Source of the DNA: an uncultured Acidovorax sp. | GTDB lineage: Bacteria > Pseudomonadota > Gammaproteobacteria > Burkholderiales > Burkholderiaceae_C | Assembly (NCBI GenBank): GCA_913774955.1 | Contig: CAJYKV010000027.1 | Span: 248,001 to 312,000 of the forward strand | Length of the DNA: 64,000 bases | Direction: 5' to 3' | Shown: positions 42,151 to 50,963 of the stretch, one piece after another | Numbering within the stretch: the first letter of the stretch is position 1 | How the letters are laid out: every line of letters begins with the position of its first letter | Notes under the pieces: generated by a model | The model's database searches: none | What the model was told of the DNA's origin: nothing | Seen by the model: only the letters and a program-made list of their open reading frames with translations | Made by a program: the position numbers and the translations under genes

Positions 42151-42843
42151 TCAGGCGAGCAGGCGGCACAGCCCCGTGAGGTCTTCCACCACCACGGGCT
42201 CCGGTCCTTCGTGCGGCCAGGCGATGCCGGTACGGTTGATCCACACGGCCTGCATGCCGGCCTGCAGCGCGCCGTGCGCGTCGAGCGTGGCATCGTCGCC
42301 CACGTGCAGCACGGCGTCGGGCGGCACGCCGAGGCGCTGCGCGGCTTCATGGAAGATGCGCGGATCGGGCTTGGCCACGCCGAACTCCCGCGCCGTTACG
42401 CTGCCCTGGAAGTAGTGGCCGAGGCCGATCAGTTCGAGGTTGGCATTGCCGTTGGTCAGTGCCACCAGCGGATGGCGCACGGCCAGGAATTCGAGCGCGG
42501 CGATGGCATCGTCGTACAGCTCCACGCGCTGGCGTTCGGCGAAGAACAGCTCGAACGCGGCGTCGGTGAGCGACTCGTCCTCTCCTGCCCGCCGCAACGC
42601 GGCCCGGATGCTTTCGCGGCGCATGGCGCTGAGATCGTGCGAGAGGTGCGCATGGGCCTGCACCACCCCGGCGCGGATCACGGCGGCCGTCTCGGCATCG
42701 CCCAGCAGGGCCGCGGTGGCCGGAGCGCGGTCCTTCAGCCAGTCGCGCAGCACCTGTTCAGCGCGCCGGATGGCGGGCCACACCGGCCAGAGCGTATCGT
42801 CAAGATCAAGGGTCATCGCGCGGATGCGGGCGGTATCGAGCAT
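42151..42843 (-). CDS. HAD family hydrolase
   Basis: A 230-residue haloacid-dehalogenase-like phosphatase. Motif I is LDLDDTLWP (nucleophile and acid Asp pair), motif II LVALTNGN, motif III Lys in FGVAKPDPRIF, and motif IV VLHVGDDATLD. An alpha-helical cap sits between motifs I and II. Substrate is unknown. It is divergent from ferrochelatase, with 56 bases between the starts. Confidence 0.93.
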   Translation of the reverse strand: MLDTARIRAMTLDLDDTLWPVWPAIRRAEQVLRDWLKDRAPATAALLGDAETAAVIRAGVVQAHAHLSHDLSAMRRESIRAALRRAGEDESLTDAAFELFFAERQRVELYDDAIAALEFLAVRHPLVALTNGNANLELIGLGHYFQGSVTAREFGVAKPDPRIFHEAAQRLGVPPDAVLHVGDDATLDAHGALQAGMQAVWINRTGIAWPHEGPEPVVVEDLTGLCRLLA

Positions 42844-42899
42844 GGTGGCCGAGAATAGCGCAACCGCTGTTTCCGCCCACCTCAGAACTATCCGACGCC

Positions 42900-44003
42900 A
42901 TGCCCTCCATGACCGACGTCACCGCCGCCGCGGCCCCCGCCGACCGCTCCCCGTCCGACCGCACTGCGCCCCGCACCGCCGTTCTGCTGTGCAACCTGGG
43001 CACGCCCGAGGCCCCCACCGCGCCCGCGCTGCGGCGCTACCTCGGCCAGTTCCTCGCCGATCCGCGCATCGTGGAGATCCCGCGCGTGGCCTGGCTGCCG
43101 ATCCTGCACGGAATCATCCTGCGCATCCGGCCGGCGAAATCCGCGGCCAAGTACGCCAGCATCTGGATGAAGGAAGGATCCCCCCTCGCCGTGTGGACGG
43201 AGCGGCAGGCCACGCTGCTGCGCGGCTGGCTGGGGGAGGCCGGGCTGCGCGTTCAGGTGCGCCACGCCATGCGCTACGGCCAGCCCGCCATCGCCGCGCA
43301 GCTCGAGGCGCTGCAGGCCGAGGGGGTGGACCGGGTGCTGGTGCTGCCGCTCTATCCCCAGTATTCGGGCACGACCACCGCCAGCGTATCGGACGACGTG
43401 TGCGCCTACGCGCTGCGCACGCGCCGCCTGCCGGAGCTGCGCTTCGTGAACAGCTACCACGACCATCCGGACTACATCGGCGCGCTGGCGCAGAGCGTGC
43501 GCGCGCACTGGCAGCGCGAGGGCGGGCCGGCCGAGCAGCTGGTGATGAGCTTCCACGGCATTCCAGAGCGCGCCGTGCGCCTGGGCGATCCGTACCAGCA
43601 GGAGTGCCTGGCGACGGCGGCGCTGCTGGCGCAGGCGCTGGGGCTGGCGCCCGAACGCTACCGGGTGACCTTCCAGTCGCGCTTCGGCAAGGCGAAGTGG
43701 CTGGAGCCCTACACCGAGCCGACGCTGATCGAGATGGCGAAGGGCGGCACGCGCAGCGTGGACGTGATGTGCCCCGGCTTCACCAGCGATTGCCTGGAGA
43801 CGCTGGAGGAAATCAACCAGGAAGCGCGCGAGGCCTTCCTGCATGCGGGCGGCCAGGAATTCCGCTACATCCCCTGCCTGAATGCGGACACCGTTTGGAT
43901 CACGGCCCTGAGCCGGATCGCGCAGCAGCATCTTGCGGGCTGGGAGACGGGCCGGGAAGCGGCTGCGGCCCCGGGCACGCCGGTGCCCTCCCCTTCGCGC
44001 TGA
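42900..44003 (+). CDS. hemH: Ferrochelatase
   Basis: A 367-residue enzyme inserting Fe2+ into protoporphyrin IX, the last step of heme synthesis. Landmarks: LLCNLGTPEAPTAPALRRYL, LPLYPQYSGTTTASV, the metal-site His in VMSFHGIPERAV (about residue 219), TFQSRFGKAKWLEPYT and VMCPGFTSDCLETLEEI. The first 25 residues are Ala/Pro-rich and may not be conserved; a second in-frame ATG lies three codons later. Heme from here would supply BphO, among others. Confidence 0.97.
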   Translation: MPSMTDVTAAAAPADRSPSDRTAPRTAVLLCNLGTPEAPTAPALRRYLGQFLADPRIVEIPRVAWLPILHGIILRIRPAKSAAKYASIWMKEGSPLAVWTERQATLLRGWLGEAGLRVQVRHAMRYGQPAIAAQLEALQAEGVDRVLVLPLYPQYSGTTTASVSDDVCAYALRTRRLPELRFVNSYHDHPDYIGALAQSVRAHWQREGGPAEQLVMSFHGIPERAVRLGDPYQQECLATAALLAQALGLAPERYRVTFQSRFGKAKWLEPYTEPTLIEMAKGGTRSVDVMCPGFTSDCLETLEEINQEAREAFLHAGGQEFRYIPCLNADTVWITALSRIAQQHLAGWETGREAAAAPGTPVPSPSR

Positions 44004-44024
44004 GATTCCGGCTGCGGCGCCGGC

Positions 44025-44435
44025 TCAGACCAGCGGCGTGCGCGCAAGCCGGCGCGCGTTCGCCACGGCGGCGCGGTGCACGGGTGCCAGGCCCTTGCCG
44101 AGCACGCCGGCCGCGGCGTCCTGCCATTGGCGCGCGAGGGCCGGACCGGTGGCCGCCGTCCAGGGCGTCCACCAGAGCCGCGCCATGCTGGCGGCCAGGG
44201 CCTGCTGGGCGGTGAAGGCCTGCAGGCCCATGGCGGCCCAGGACTGGAAGAAGGCCCACTGCTTCTCCGCGACCATGCGGCCGAATTCGCGCCGGTCGCG
44301 CTGCGAGGGGGAGGCCCCCGCCAGCGCCATGCGGGCGACGCGGTGCGCGACGACGGGCGGCACGGCCATGGCGAGTTCGGTGCCCTGGCGTGCCAGGGAT
44401 CGGTTACGGCGGGACGACGGACCGGACATGGGCAT
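44025..44435 (-). CDS. Polyhydroxyalkanoate granule-associated phasin-type protein
   Basis: A 136-residue, Ala-rich helical protein with the look of the Comamonadaceae PHA-granule phasins (FGRMVAEKQWAFFQSWAAMG, AAVANARRLART). Phasins coat polyhydroxybutyrate granules and control their number and size. It lies 91 bases downstream of a hydroxybutyrate-oligomer hydrolase in the same direction, which supports the call. It has no signal peptide or membrane segment. Confidence 0.75.
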   Translation of the reverse strand: MPMSGPSSRRNRSLARQGTELAMAVPPVVAHRVARMALAGASPSQRDRREFGRMVAEKQWAFFQSWAAMGLQAFTAQQALAASMARLWWTPWTAATGPALARQWQDAAAGVLGKGLAPVHRAAVANARRLARTPLV

Positions 44436-44526
44436 TCCTCTCGGTGGTGGTCCCCCACTCTAGCCCTGCAGCGGCGGCGCGGTCGGTGAACAACCGCGCG
44501 CGCTGCGCGGGCTTGTGCGCGGGCGC

Positions 44527-46656
44527 TCAGTCCGGCACGGCGATCGCCCCGCTGGTGATGCTGATCGCATCGGCGGCGGCGGGCGTCGCCGCGATGGGCG
44601 GCACGTTGGCGGCGGTGATGGCGGGCGCGCTGCCCGGCGTACCGCCGCGCGGCACGGTGCGCACCACCTGGCTGCCCGGCAGGGGCTGGCCGTTCACGAG
44701 GTGCGCGTACATGGCGTCCAGCGCCCGGTTGAGGTAGAGGTGCAGGGGGATGTAGCGGCTGTCGTAGCCCGGCAGCGTGGCGGGCAGGCCGATGAATGCA
44801 TCGAAATGCTGGGCGTTCGTCACCTCGATGTAGCTCAGGCGGCTGGCCGAGCCTTCCACGCGCCGGTTCAGCGCGGCGTAGGGGCGCGAGGTGTGGTTGA
44901 CCGGGATGAGCGCATCGTCGCGGCCGTGCACGATGATGGCCGGCTTGCCCTGCAGGTTGCCGTTGCGCCGGGTTTCGTCCAGGCCGGCCTGGAGGCGCTG
45001 CGCAGCCGCGTCGGTGCCCGTCACGAGGCTGCGCAGGCAGAGCGCGCCTTCCAGGTTCCAGGTGGGGGTGCCGGCGGAATTGAAGGAGAACAGATCGCGC
45101 ACCGGCACGCCGCGGCTGCGGTCGTTGACGAGCTGCACGCCGGCGGTGGGCGGGATGCCGTTGCCGGTGGCGAACAGGGTGCCCGTCACCACGGCGGGCG
45201 TGGGCTGCACCGCGCCGATGGCGGACGTGGTGGCGAAGCTGTAGCCACAGAGGCGGTCCTTCACGCTCGCGCGCGACAGCGCATTGGCATAGGTGACGGC
45301 GATGGAGGGAGCCACTTCGAAGGCCGCGAGCGAAGCGTGCAGCGCGGCCGACTCGGGCTCCCAGCCGTAGGCGGCCAGGCGCGCCAGCGCCTCTTCGGCC
45401 TGGGCGGACGTGGTGGTGGCCGTGAGCAGGCCCTGGGCCTTCAGCCCGGCGCAGCGGTTGGCCGCCACCGGGAAGGCCGGGTCCGCGAAGCGGATGGCGA
45501 AGGTCGCCGCGAACGGCGTGGAGGCGACGGACGGCGCGAGCGCCGCGCAGGACTGGTAGAGGTGCGCCTGCGTGGTGTAGTCGATCAGCGGCCGGCCGCT
45601 GATGGCCACGGCACGCCCGCCGCGGCGCACGGTGACGCCGGCATCCGCGGGCAGCTGCACCGAGGGCTCGGACACGGCCACGCCGTCGATCAGGCCCTGC
45701 GTGTCCTGCTCGGCCGCCGCGATCGCCGCGCCGCCGCCATTCGACAGGCTGGAGGCGATCACCGTGGTGTTGGCGGGCTTGAACGTGCGCAGCGGCTGGC
45801 CGCCCGGGGAACGGTCGCCGAAGCGCTCGTTGAGGATGTAGAACGCGAATTCCACCGCCTGCAGCGTGGACCGGCCCCAGTCCTTTTCGGGGTTCTGGCC
45901 GGAGTGCGCATGCTTGAACGCGAGGCGCTGGGGCGTGGCGGCGTTGAAGGCCGCGAGATCGGCCGCGGACAGGCCCGCGTTGAAGGCGGCGCGCGTGCCC
46001 GCGAGCGATGCCGTGGTGCGGGTGCCGTCGATGAGCGCCACGGTGTCGTTCTGCAGGTCGTGCGGCGCCGTGCCCGTGCCCTTGTCGGTGTAGGCGACCG
46101 CGCAGCCGCGCTTGAGGCCCCATTCGCCGGTGGGGATGCCGCCGTAGATGCCGCGCGATCCCGAGGAGGTCGCGGTCACGATGCAGGGACGCGTGCGGTC
46201 GAAGCCGTCCGGCACCTGCACCATCAGGGTGACGTTGCGGCGCCCGGTGCCGTCGTCCGCATAGGCGATCGCCTCCAGGCCCGCCACCTTGCCCTCGCCC
46301 TGGGTGGGACGGCCCTGCACGTCCACGTTCGGGCCGTAGAGCGTGCCGTAGCCGCCCTCGCTCGTGGTGTCCACCAGCGCGCGGTAGTTGACGTAGATGG
46401 CGTTGCGGCGCAGTTCGTCCGCCGTGGGCTGCGCACCGTCGTAGCCCGGCGCGGAATCGTCCTGCAGGCCCGAGCGGCCCAGCCCGCCGGTGAGCAGATC
46501 GTCGCCCACGCCGTCGTAGGTCGCCTGGCTGACGTTGCCGAGATAGCCCGGCCGGGCGTTGAAGTCGTAATCGACCGAGGCCCCGCTGCCCCCGCCTCCG
46601 CAGGACGAGGCAGCCAGGGCGGCGATCAGCAGGGGGGCGGTTTTCAGGGGATGCAT
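44527..46656 (-). CDS. D-(-)-3-hydroxybutyrate oligomer hydrolase family lipoprotein
   Basis: A 709-residue protein hydrolysing PHB breakdown oligomers to 3-hydroxybutyrate. Family landmarks: DLLTGGLGRSGLQ, AIYVNYRALVDTTSEGGYG, CIVTATSSGSRGIYG, and the likely nucleophile Ser in IASSLSNGGGAA. The N-terminus MHPLKTAPLLIAALAASSC looks like a lipoprotein signal with Cys19, then a Gly/Ser linker. ATG at 46656 has the ribosome site GAGGAAA. The frame is open 52 codons further but without family-like sequence. It probably shares a transcript with the phasin gene. Confidence 0.88.
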   Translation of the reverse strand: MHPLKTAPLLIAALAASSCGGGGSGASVDYDFNARPGYLGNVSQATYDGVGDDLLTGGLGRSGLQDDSAPGYDGAQPTADELRRNAIYVNYRALVDTTSEGGYGTLYGPNVDVQGRPTQGEGKVAGLEAIAYADDGTGRRNVTLMVQVPDGFDRTRPCIVTATSSGSRGIYGGIPTGEWGLKRGCAVAYTDKGTGTAPHDLQNDTVALIDGTRTTASLAGTRAAFNAGLSAADLAAFNAATPQRLAFKHAHSGQNPEKDWGRSTLQAVEFAFYILNERFGDRSPGGQPLRTFKPANTTVIASSLSNGGGAAIAAAEQDTQGLIDGVAVSEPSVQLPADAGVTVRRGGRAVAISGRPLIDYTTQAHLYQSCAALAPSVASTPFAATFAIRFADPAFPVAANRCAGLKAQGLLTATTTSAQAEEALARLAAYGWEPESAALHASLAAFEVAPSIAVTYANALSRASVKDRLCGYSFATTSAIGAVQPTPAVVTGTLFATGNGIPPTAGVQLVNDRSRGVPVRDLFSFNSAGTPTWNLEGALCLRSLVTGTDAAAQRLQAGLDETRRNGNLQGKPAIIVHGRDDALIPVNHTSRPYAALNRRVEGSASRLSYIEVTNAQHFDAFIGLPATLPGYDSRYIPLHLYLNRALDAMYAHLVNGQPLPGSQVVRTVPRGGTPGSAPAITAANVPPIAATPAAADAISITSGAIAVPD

Positions 46657-46794
46657 GGTTGTTGTTTCCTCGGGATCGTTCGGGGCGGTTCTCTGGCGCC
46701 GCCTGCAGGGCGCATTCAACCACGCCGCGGACGCCCGCGCCAGCACCGCGCGCCACCGGGCGGGCGCGCGCTTTGGGCGCATTCCATGAAATTC

Positions 46795-46813
46795 AATGCG
46801 AACCATTCGCAAT
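46795..46813. promoter_or_regulatory. Fur-box-like palindrome
   Basis: AATGCGAACCATTCGCAAT contains TGCGAA-CCA-TTCGCA, the form often seen in front of iron-uptake genes in this order. It covers the -35 region of a promoter whose -10 is TAGAAT at 46820-46825, an ideal place for iron-dependent repression of the receptor operon. It is also 139 bases upstream of the divergent hydroxybutyrate-oligomer hydrolase. Confidence 0.65.
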
Positions 46814-46819
46814 ATCTTT

Positions 46820-46825
46820 TAGAAT
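46820..46825 (+). promoter_or_regulatory. -10 element of the iron-uptake operon
   Basis: TAGAAT lies directly after the Fur-like palindrome; the -35 region falls inside that palindrome. Transcription would begin near 46832, which excludes ATG 46824 as a start codon for the first gene. Confidence 0.55.
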
Positions 46826-46958
46826 GGCGGAATTGCAAGCACAGTGCCCTGGTGGGGAGCCCCGGCGGACGGCAGCGTCCCCGGGGCGCACTGTCGCGGC
46901 CGTGCCGGCGGTCTTCCCACCCGTTCCGGTCTCGCCCACCCCTTCCTCCCGACCGCCC

Positions 46959-47234
46959 ATGTCCGCCTCCTCCGCTTCCGGCACTGCGCCGCCGTCCGCC
47001 GTCCCGCCGCCCGCCGATGGCGAGTTCGCCGCAGAGGCCGTCCTCCAGGCATCCGGGGAGACCGCCCGGCCAGGCCGCCTCTGGGGCTGGCCCATCGCGC
47101 TCGGCGTGCTCACCGCCACCGGGCTCGTGAGCGCCCTGGTGTCCGAAGGATGGGGCGATGTCTGGTCGTGGATCGCGCTGGGCGTGCCGGTGGCCGTCAT
47201 GGTCTGGTTCGGCCTGCTGCGCCGGCGCTGCTGA
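46959..47234 (+). CDS. Small membrane protein at the head of the iron-uptake operon
   Basis: A 91-residue protein with a Ser/Ala/Pro-rich N-terminus and two hydrophobic stretches near the end (IALGVLTATGLVSALVS and WIALGVPVAVMVWFGLL), so probably two membrane spans. It lies between the Fur-like promoter and the TonB receptor in the same direction. I do not recognise the family. The start is uncertain, since no ribosome site precedes ATG 46959. Confidence 0.55.
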   Translation: MSASSASGTAPPSAVPPPADGEFAAEAVLQASGETARPGRLWGWPIALGVLTATGLVSALVSEGWGDVWSWIALGVPVAVMVWFGLLRRRC

Positions 47235-47316
47235 CCCGGCCGTTCCCGCTTCCGCCCTTCCCTTGCTTCCCGTTCCCGCCCCTTCCGCTCCTTCCCTTCT
47301 TCTCCAGCCCGCCGCC

Positions 47317-49536
47317 ATGTTCCGCCCCCATCCCGTCGCCGCCGCCGCTTCGCTCGCCCTCGCCCTGCTGGGCGCACAGGCCGCGGCCCAGTCCGCTCCC
47401 TCCGCGCCGCCCGCACCCGGTGCGGATGCGCCCGCCCTGTCCACGGTGACCGTCAACGCCAGCGCCGATGCCTCCGCGCAGGGCCTCTCCCCGGCCTATC
47501 CGGGCGGCCAGGTGGCGCGCGGCGGACGCGCGGGCATCCTCGGCACGAAGGACACCATGGACACCCCGTTCAGCATCACCAGCTACACGAACGAGCTGAT
47601 CCAGGACAAGCAGGCCAAGAGCGTGGGCGAAGTGCTGCTGAACGACTCCGGCGTGCGCCTGGCGCGCGGCTTCGGCAACTTCCAGGAGGCGTACTTCATC
47701 CGCGGCTTCGTCCTCGGCTCGGACGACACCGCCTACAACGGCCTCTACAGCCTGCTGCCGCGCCAGTACATCGCCACCGAACTGTTCGAACGCGTCGAGG
47801 TGATGCGCGGCGCGTCCACGTTCCTCACCGGCGCCACGCCGTCGGGCGGCGGCATCGGCGGCGCGGTCAACCTGCTGCCCAAGCGTGCGCCCAACGAGCC
47901 GCTGTCGCGCGTGACGGTAGGCTCCGGCTCCGGCGGCCGCGTGGAGACGGCGGTGGACATCGGCCGGCGTTTCGGACCGGACAACAGCACGGGCATCCGC
48001 TTCAACGCCGCCTACCATGACGGCGACACGGCGGTGGACCATGAAAAGAGCCGCCTCGGCCTCGCCGCCCTGGGCCTGGACTGGCGCAGCCGCGACGTGC
48101 GCCTGTCGGCCGACATCGGCTGGCAGGACCACCGCCTGAAGGGCTCGCGCCCCAACGTCTCGCTCTCCGGCGCCACGGCCGTGCCCGCCGCGCCGGATGC
48201 CTCCTCCAACTTCTCGCAGCCCTGGTCGTATTCCAACGAACGCGACGTATTCGGCACCTTCCGCGGCGAGGTCGATCTCTCGCCCGGCGTCACGGCCTGG
48301 GGGGCCTGGGGCATGCGCCGCGGCAAGGAAGCCAACTCGCTCGCCAACCTGACGGTGAACGATGCCGCCACGGGCGCGGCCAGCACCTACCGCTTCGACA
48401 ACACCCGCAAGGACCGCGTGGACACCGGCGAGCTGGGCCTGCGCGGCAAGCTGCGCACCGGTTCCGTCGGCCACGAGTGGGTAACCGCGCTGTCGTACTT
48501 CGAGGCCGAGAAGGACAACGCCTATGCGATGGACTGGCGCAACACCATCGCCTCGAACCTCTACCAGTACCGGCCCACCGCGCAGCCCGCGTTCAGCGCC
48601 GCCACGCTCTACGGCGGCACCCTGGCCAGCCCCAATCTCACGGGCCGCACGCGCCTGCTGAGCTATGCGCTGGGCGACACGCTCTCGTTCCTGGACGACA
48701 CCGCCCTGCTGACACTGGGCCTGCGCCACCAGCGCCTGGAAGTGTCCGACTTCGCCTATGGCACGTCGGCCCCGCTGGGCCACTACGAGCAGAGCCGCAA
48801 CAGCCCCATGGCCGGTCTGGTGTTCAAGGTGGCGCCGCAGTGGTCGCTGTACGGCAACTACATCGAGAGTCTGAGCCAGGGCCAGACCGCGCCGGCCACG
48901 GCCAACGGGGCCCCGGTGGTCAACAGCGGCCAGCAGCTCTCGCCCTACGTCGCCAAGCAGAAGGAAGTGGGCGTGAAATACGACGGCGGCCGCCTGCGCG
49001 GGTCGCTGGCGCTGTTCAGCACCACCAAGCCCCGGGCCTACGTGAATGCCGAGAACTTCTTCAGCGCAGCCGGCAAGGACCGCCACCAGGGCGTCGAACT
49101 GGACGTGCAGGGCGAGGCCGTGCGCGGCCTGCGGCTGCTGGGCGGCGTGACCTGGCTGGACGCCCAGCAGCGCACCACGGGCAGCGCCGTGTTCGACGGC
49201 AAGCGCGTGATCGGCGTGCCGCGCGTGCAGGCCAATGCCGGCGTGGAGTGGGACGTGCCCGGCGTGCCCGGCCTGGCGCTGGACACCCGCGCGCTCTACA
49301 CCGGCGCGAGCTACGCGGACGGCGCCAACACCCTGCGCGTGCCCGGCTGGACGCGCCTGGACCTGGGTGTGCGCTACACCACCGAATGGAGCGGCCGCCT
49401 CGTGACGCTGCGCGCCCGCGTGGACAACGTGGCCGACCGCAACTACTGGGCCTCGTCCGGCGGCTACCCCGGCTCGGGCTACCTCGTGGTGGGCGCGCCG
49501 CGCACCTTCACGCTGAGCGCGAGCGTGGACTTCTGA
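47317..49536 (+). CDS. TonB-dependent siderophore receptor
   Basis: A 739-residue outer-membrane receptor. A signal peptide (AAAASLALALLGAQAAAQS) precedes a TonB-box-like STVTVNA, a plug domain (about 65-185; LLNDSGVRLARGFGNFQEAYFIRGF, VEVMRGASTFLTGATPSGGG) and a 22-strand barrel ending in Phe (TFTLSASVDF). There is no N-terminal STN signalling domain, so it does not signal through a FecR-type system. The Fur-like site upstream and the PepSY protein downstream mark it as an iron-chelate importer. The chelate is unknown. Confidence 0.95.
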   Translation: MFRPHPVAAAASLALALLGAQAAAQSAPSAPPAPGADAPALSTVTVNASADASAQGLSPAYPGGQVARGGRAGILGTKDTMDTPFSITSYTNELIQDKQAKSVGEVLLNDSGVRLARGFGNFQEAYFIRGFVLGSDDTAYNGLYSLLPRQYIATELFERVEVMRGASTFLTGATPSGGGIGGAVNLLPKRAPNEPLSRVTVGSGSGGRVETAVDIGRRFGPDNSTGIRFNAAYHDGDTAVDHEKSRLGLAALGLDWRSRDVRLSADIGWQDHRLKGSRPNVSLSGATAVPAAPDASSNFSQPWSYSNERDVFGTFRGEVDLSPGVTAWGAWGMRRGKEANSLANLTVNDAATGAASTYRFDNTRKDRVDTGELGLRGKLRTGSVGHEWVTALSYFEAEKDNAYAMDWRNTIASNLYQYRPTAQPAFSAATLYGGTLASPNLTGRTRLLSYALGDTLSFLDDTALLTLGLRHQRLEVSDFAYGTSAPLGHYEQSRNSPMAGLVFKVAPQWSLYGNYIESLSQGQTAPATANGAPVVNSGQQLSPYVAKQKEVGVKYDGGRLRGSLALFSTTKPRAYVNAENFFSAAGKDRHQGVELDVQGEAVRGLRLLGGVTWLDAQQRTTGSAVFDGKRVIGVPRVQANAGVEWDVPGVPGLALDTRALYTGASYADGANTLRVPGWTRLDLGVRYTTEWSGRLVTLRARVDNVADRNYWASSGGYPGSGYLVVGAPRTFTLSASVDF

Positions 49537-49582
49537 CCGCGCAGCCCGCCCGGCCCGCTCCCGTTCTTCACAGGAAAACGAC

Positions 49583-50779
49583 ATGACGCCCAAAGCCCTC
49601 AAGACCTGGTCCTGGCTGCACAAGTGGAGCAGCCTCGTGTGCACGGTGTTCATGCTGCTGCTGTGCCTCACGGGACTGCCGCTGATCTTCCACCACGAGA
49701 TCGGGCACCTGCTCGGCACCGAGATCGAGGCGCCCGCGATGCCGAAGGACACGCCGCGCGCCAGCCTCGACCAGGTGCTGGACGTGGCGAGAGCGCAGCA
49801 TCCGGACCGGATCGTGCAGTTCGCCTCGCAGGGCGAGGACGACCCGAACGTCTGGTACGTCACGCTCACCCACACGCCCGATCCCACCACCGATTTCCGC
49901 TCGGTGGCGGTGGACGCCCGCACCGGCGCCATCCTCGCGCAGCCGCGGTTCGACGAGGGCTTCATGTACGTGATGTTCAAGCTGCACGTGGACCTCTTCG
50001 CGGGCCTGGCGGGCAAGCTGTTCCTCGGGTTCATGGGCCTGCTGCTGCTGGTGGCGATCGTCTCGGGCGTGGTGCTCTATGCGCCGTTCATGCGCAAGCT
50101 GGATTTCGGCACGGTGCGCGAGCAGCGCTCCACGCGCGTGAAATGGCTGGACCTGCACAACCTGCTGGGCATCGTCACCCTGGTCTGGGCCTTCGTGGTG
50201 GGCGGCACCGGGATGATCAACACCTGGGCCGATCTGGTCATCAAGTACTGGCAGCACGACCAGCTCTCGGCGCTGCTCGCGCCCTATGCCGGCCAGCCCA
50301 TCACCCCGCAGGCCGAGCGTGGATCGCTGCAGAAATCGCTCGACGCGGCGCTGGAGCGCGCGCCGGGCACGCGCCTGTCGTTCATCGCCTTCCCGGGCAC
50401 GGCGTTCTCCAGCCCGCACCACAACACCTTCTTCCTGCACGGCAGCGAGCCGCTCACCTCCAAGCTCTACCAGCCCGTGCTGGTGGATGCGCGCACCGCG
50501 CAGGTCACGGCCGCGCCGGAGCTGCCCTGGTACCTCACGGCCCTGCTCATCTCGCAGCCGCTGCATTTCGGCGACTACGCGGGCATGCCGATGCAGATCC
50601 TCTGGGCGCTGCTGGACATCGCCACCATCATCGTGCTGGGCAGCGGGCTGTACCTGTGGGTGAAGAAGGGTTCCACCGCCACGCGGAAAGAGAAGGAAGC
50701 GGCCTCCCGCCGCCAACGCAACGGGGCGCCCGAGGGCGCCCCGCTGGAACCGTCCGCGGCGCGAACCGCGGGGAACTGA
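49583..50779 (+). CDS. PepSY-associated membrane protein (iron-regulated)
   Basis: A 398-residue inner-membrane protein with about four spans (VFMLLLCLTGLPLIF; LFLGFMGLLLLVAIVSGVVLY; LGIVTLVWAFVVGGTGMI; LLDIATIIVLGSGLYLWV) and PepSY-type periplasmic regions. This family is typically encoded after TonB siderophore receptors and some members reduce ferric siderophores; that activity is inferred here. Conserved His in WLHKWSS and LHNLLGI are candidate heme ligands. It starts 46 bases after the receptor. Confidence 0.9.
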   Translation: MTPKALKTWSWLHKWSSLVCTVFMLLLCLTGLPLIFHHEIGHLLGTEIEAPAMPKDTPRASLDQVLDVARAQHPDRIVQFASQGEDDPNVWYVTLTHTPDPTTDFRSVAVDARTGAILAQPRFDEGFMYVMFKLHVDLFAGLAGKLFLGFMGLLLLVAIVSGVVLYAPFMRKLDFGTVREQRSTRVKWLDLHNLLGIVTLVWAFVVGGTGMINTWADLVIKYWQHDQLSALLAPYAGQPITPQAERGSLQKSLDAALERAPGTRLSFIAFPGTAFSSPHHNTFFLHGSEPLTSKLYQPVLVDARTAQVTAAPELPWYLTALLISQPLHFGDYAGMPMQILWALLDIATIIVLGSGLYLWVKKGSTATRKEKEAASRRQRNGAPEGAPLEPSAARTAGN

Positions 50780-50838
50780 CCATCCACAACCGCCGCTGAC
50801 AATAGCCGCTGAGCGAAAGCCGCCCAGGGCACTACCTG

Positions 50839-50963
50839 TCAGAAGGCCGCGGAGCAGGCCAGGCCAGCGGCCGCCGCGCAAGGGCGCCCCGCCGCGCTGG
50901 CGGCGTCCCCCTTCCCACGCGCAGCGTGAGAGAAGGGGGAAGGCGCGAAGCGCCTCAGGGGGT
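50839..50963. repeat. Dispersed intergenic repeat, copy B
   Basis: Homologous to 37806-37938, with the same ends and the same complementary CCCCCTTCCC and GGGGGAAGG blocks. It fills the gap between the convergent PepSY and tctA genes and supplies the last codons and TGA stop of tctA, just as copy A does for the CBS gene. Confidence 0.85.

Noticed and set aside
46824-46958. ATG 46824 as the start of the small iron-operon protein
   Set aside because: It overlaps the -10 box that follows the Fur-like site, so it would not be on the transcript.
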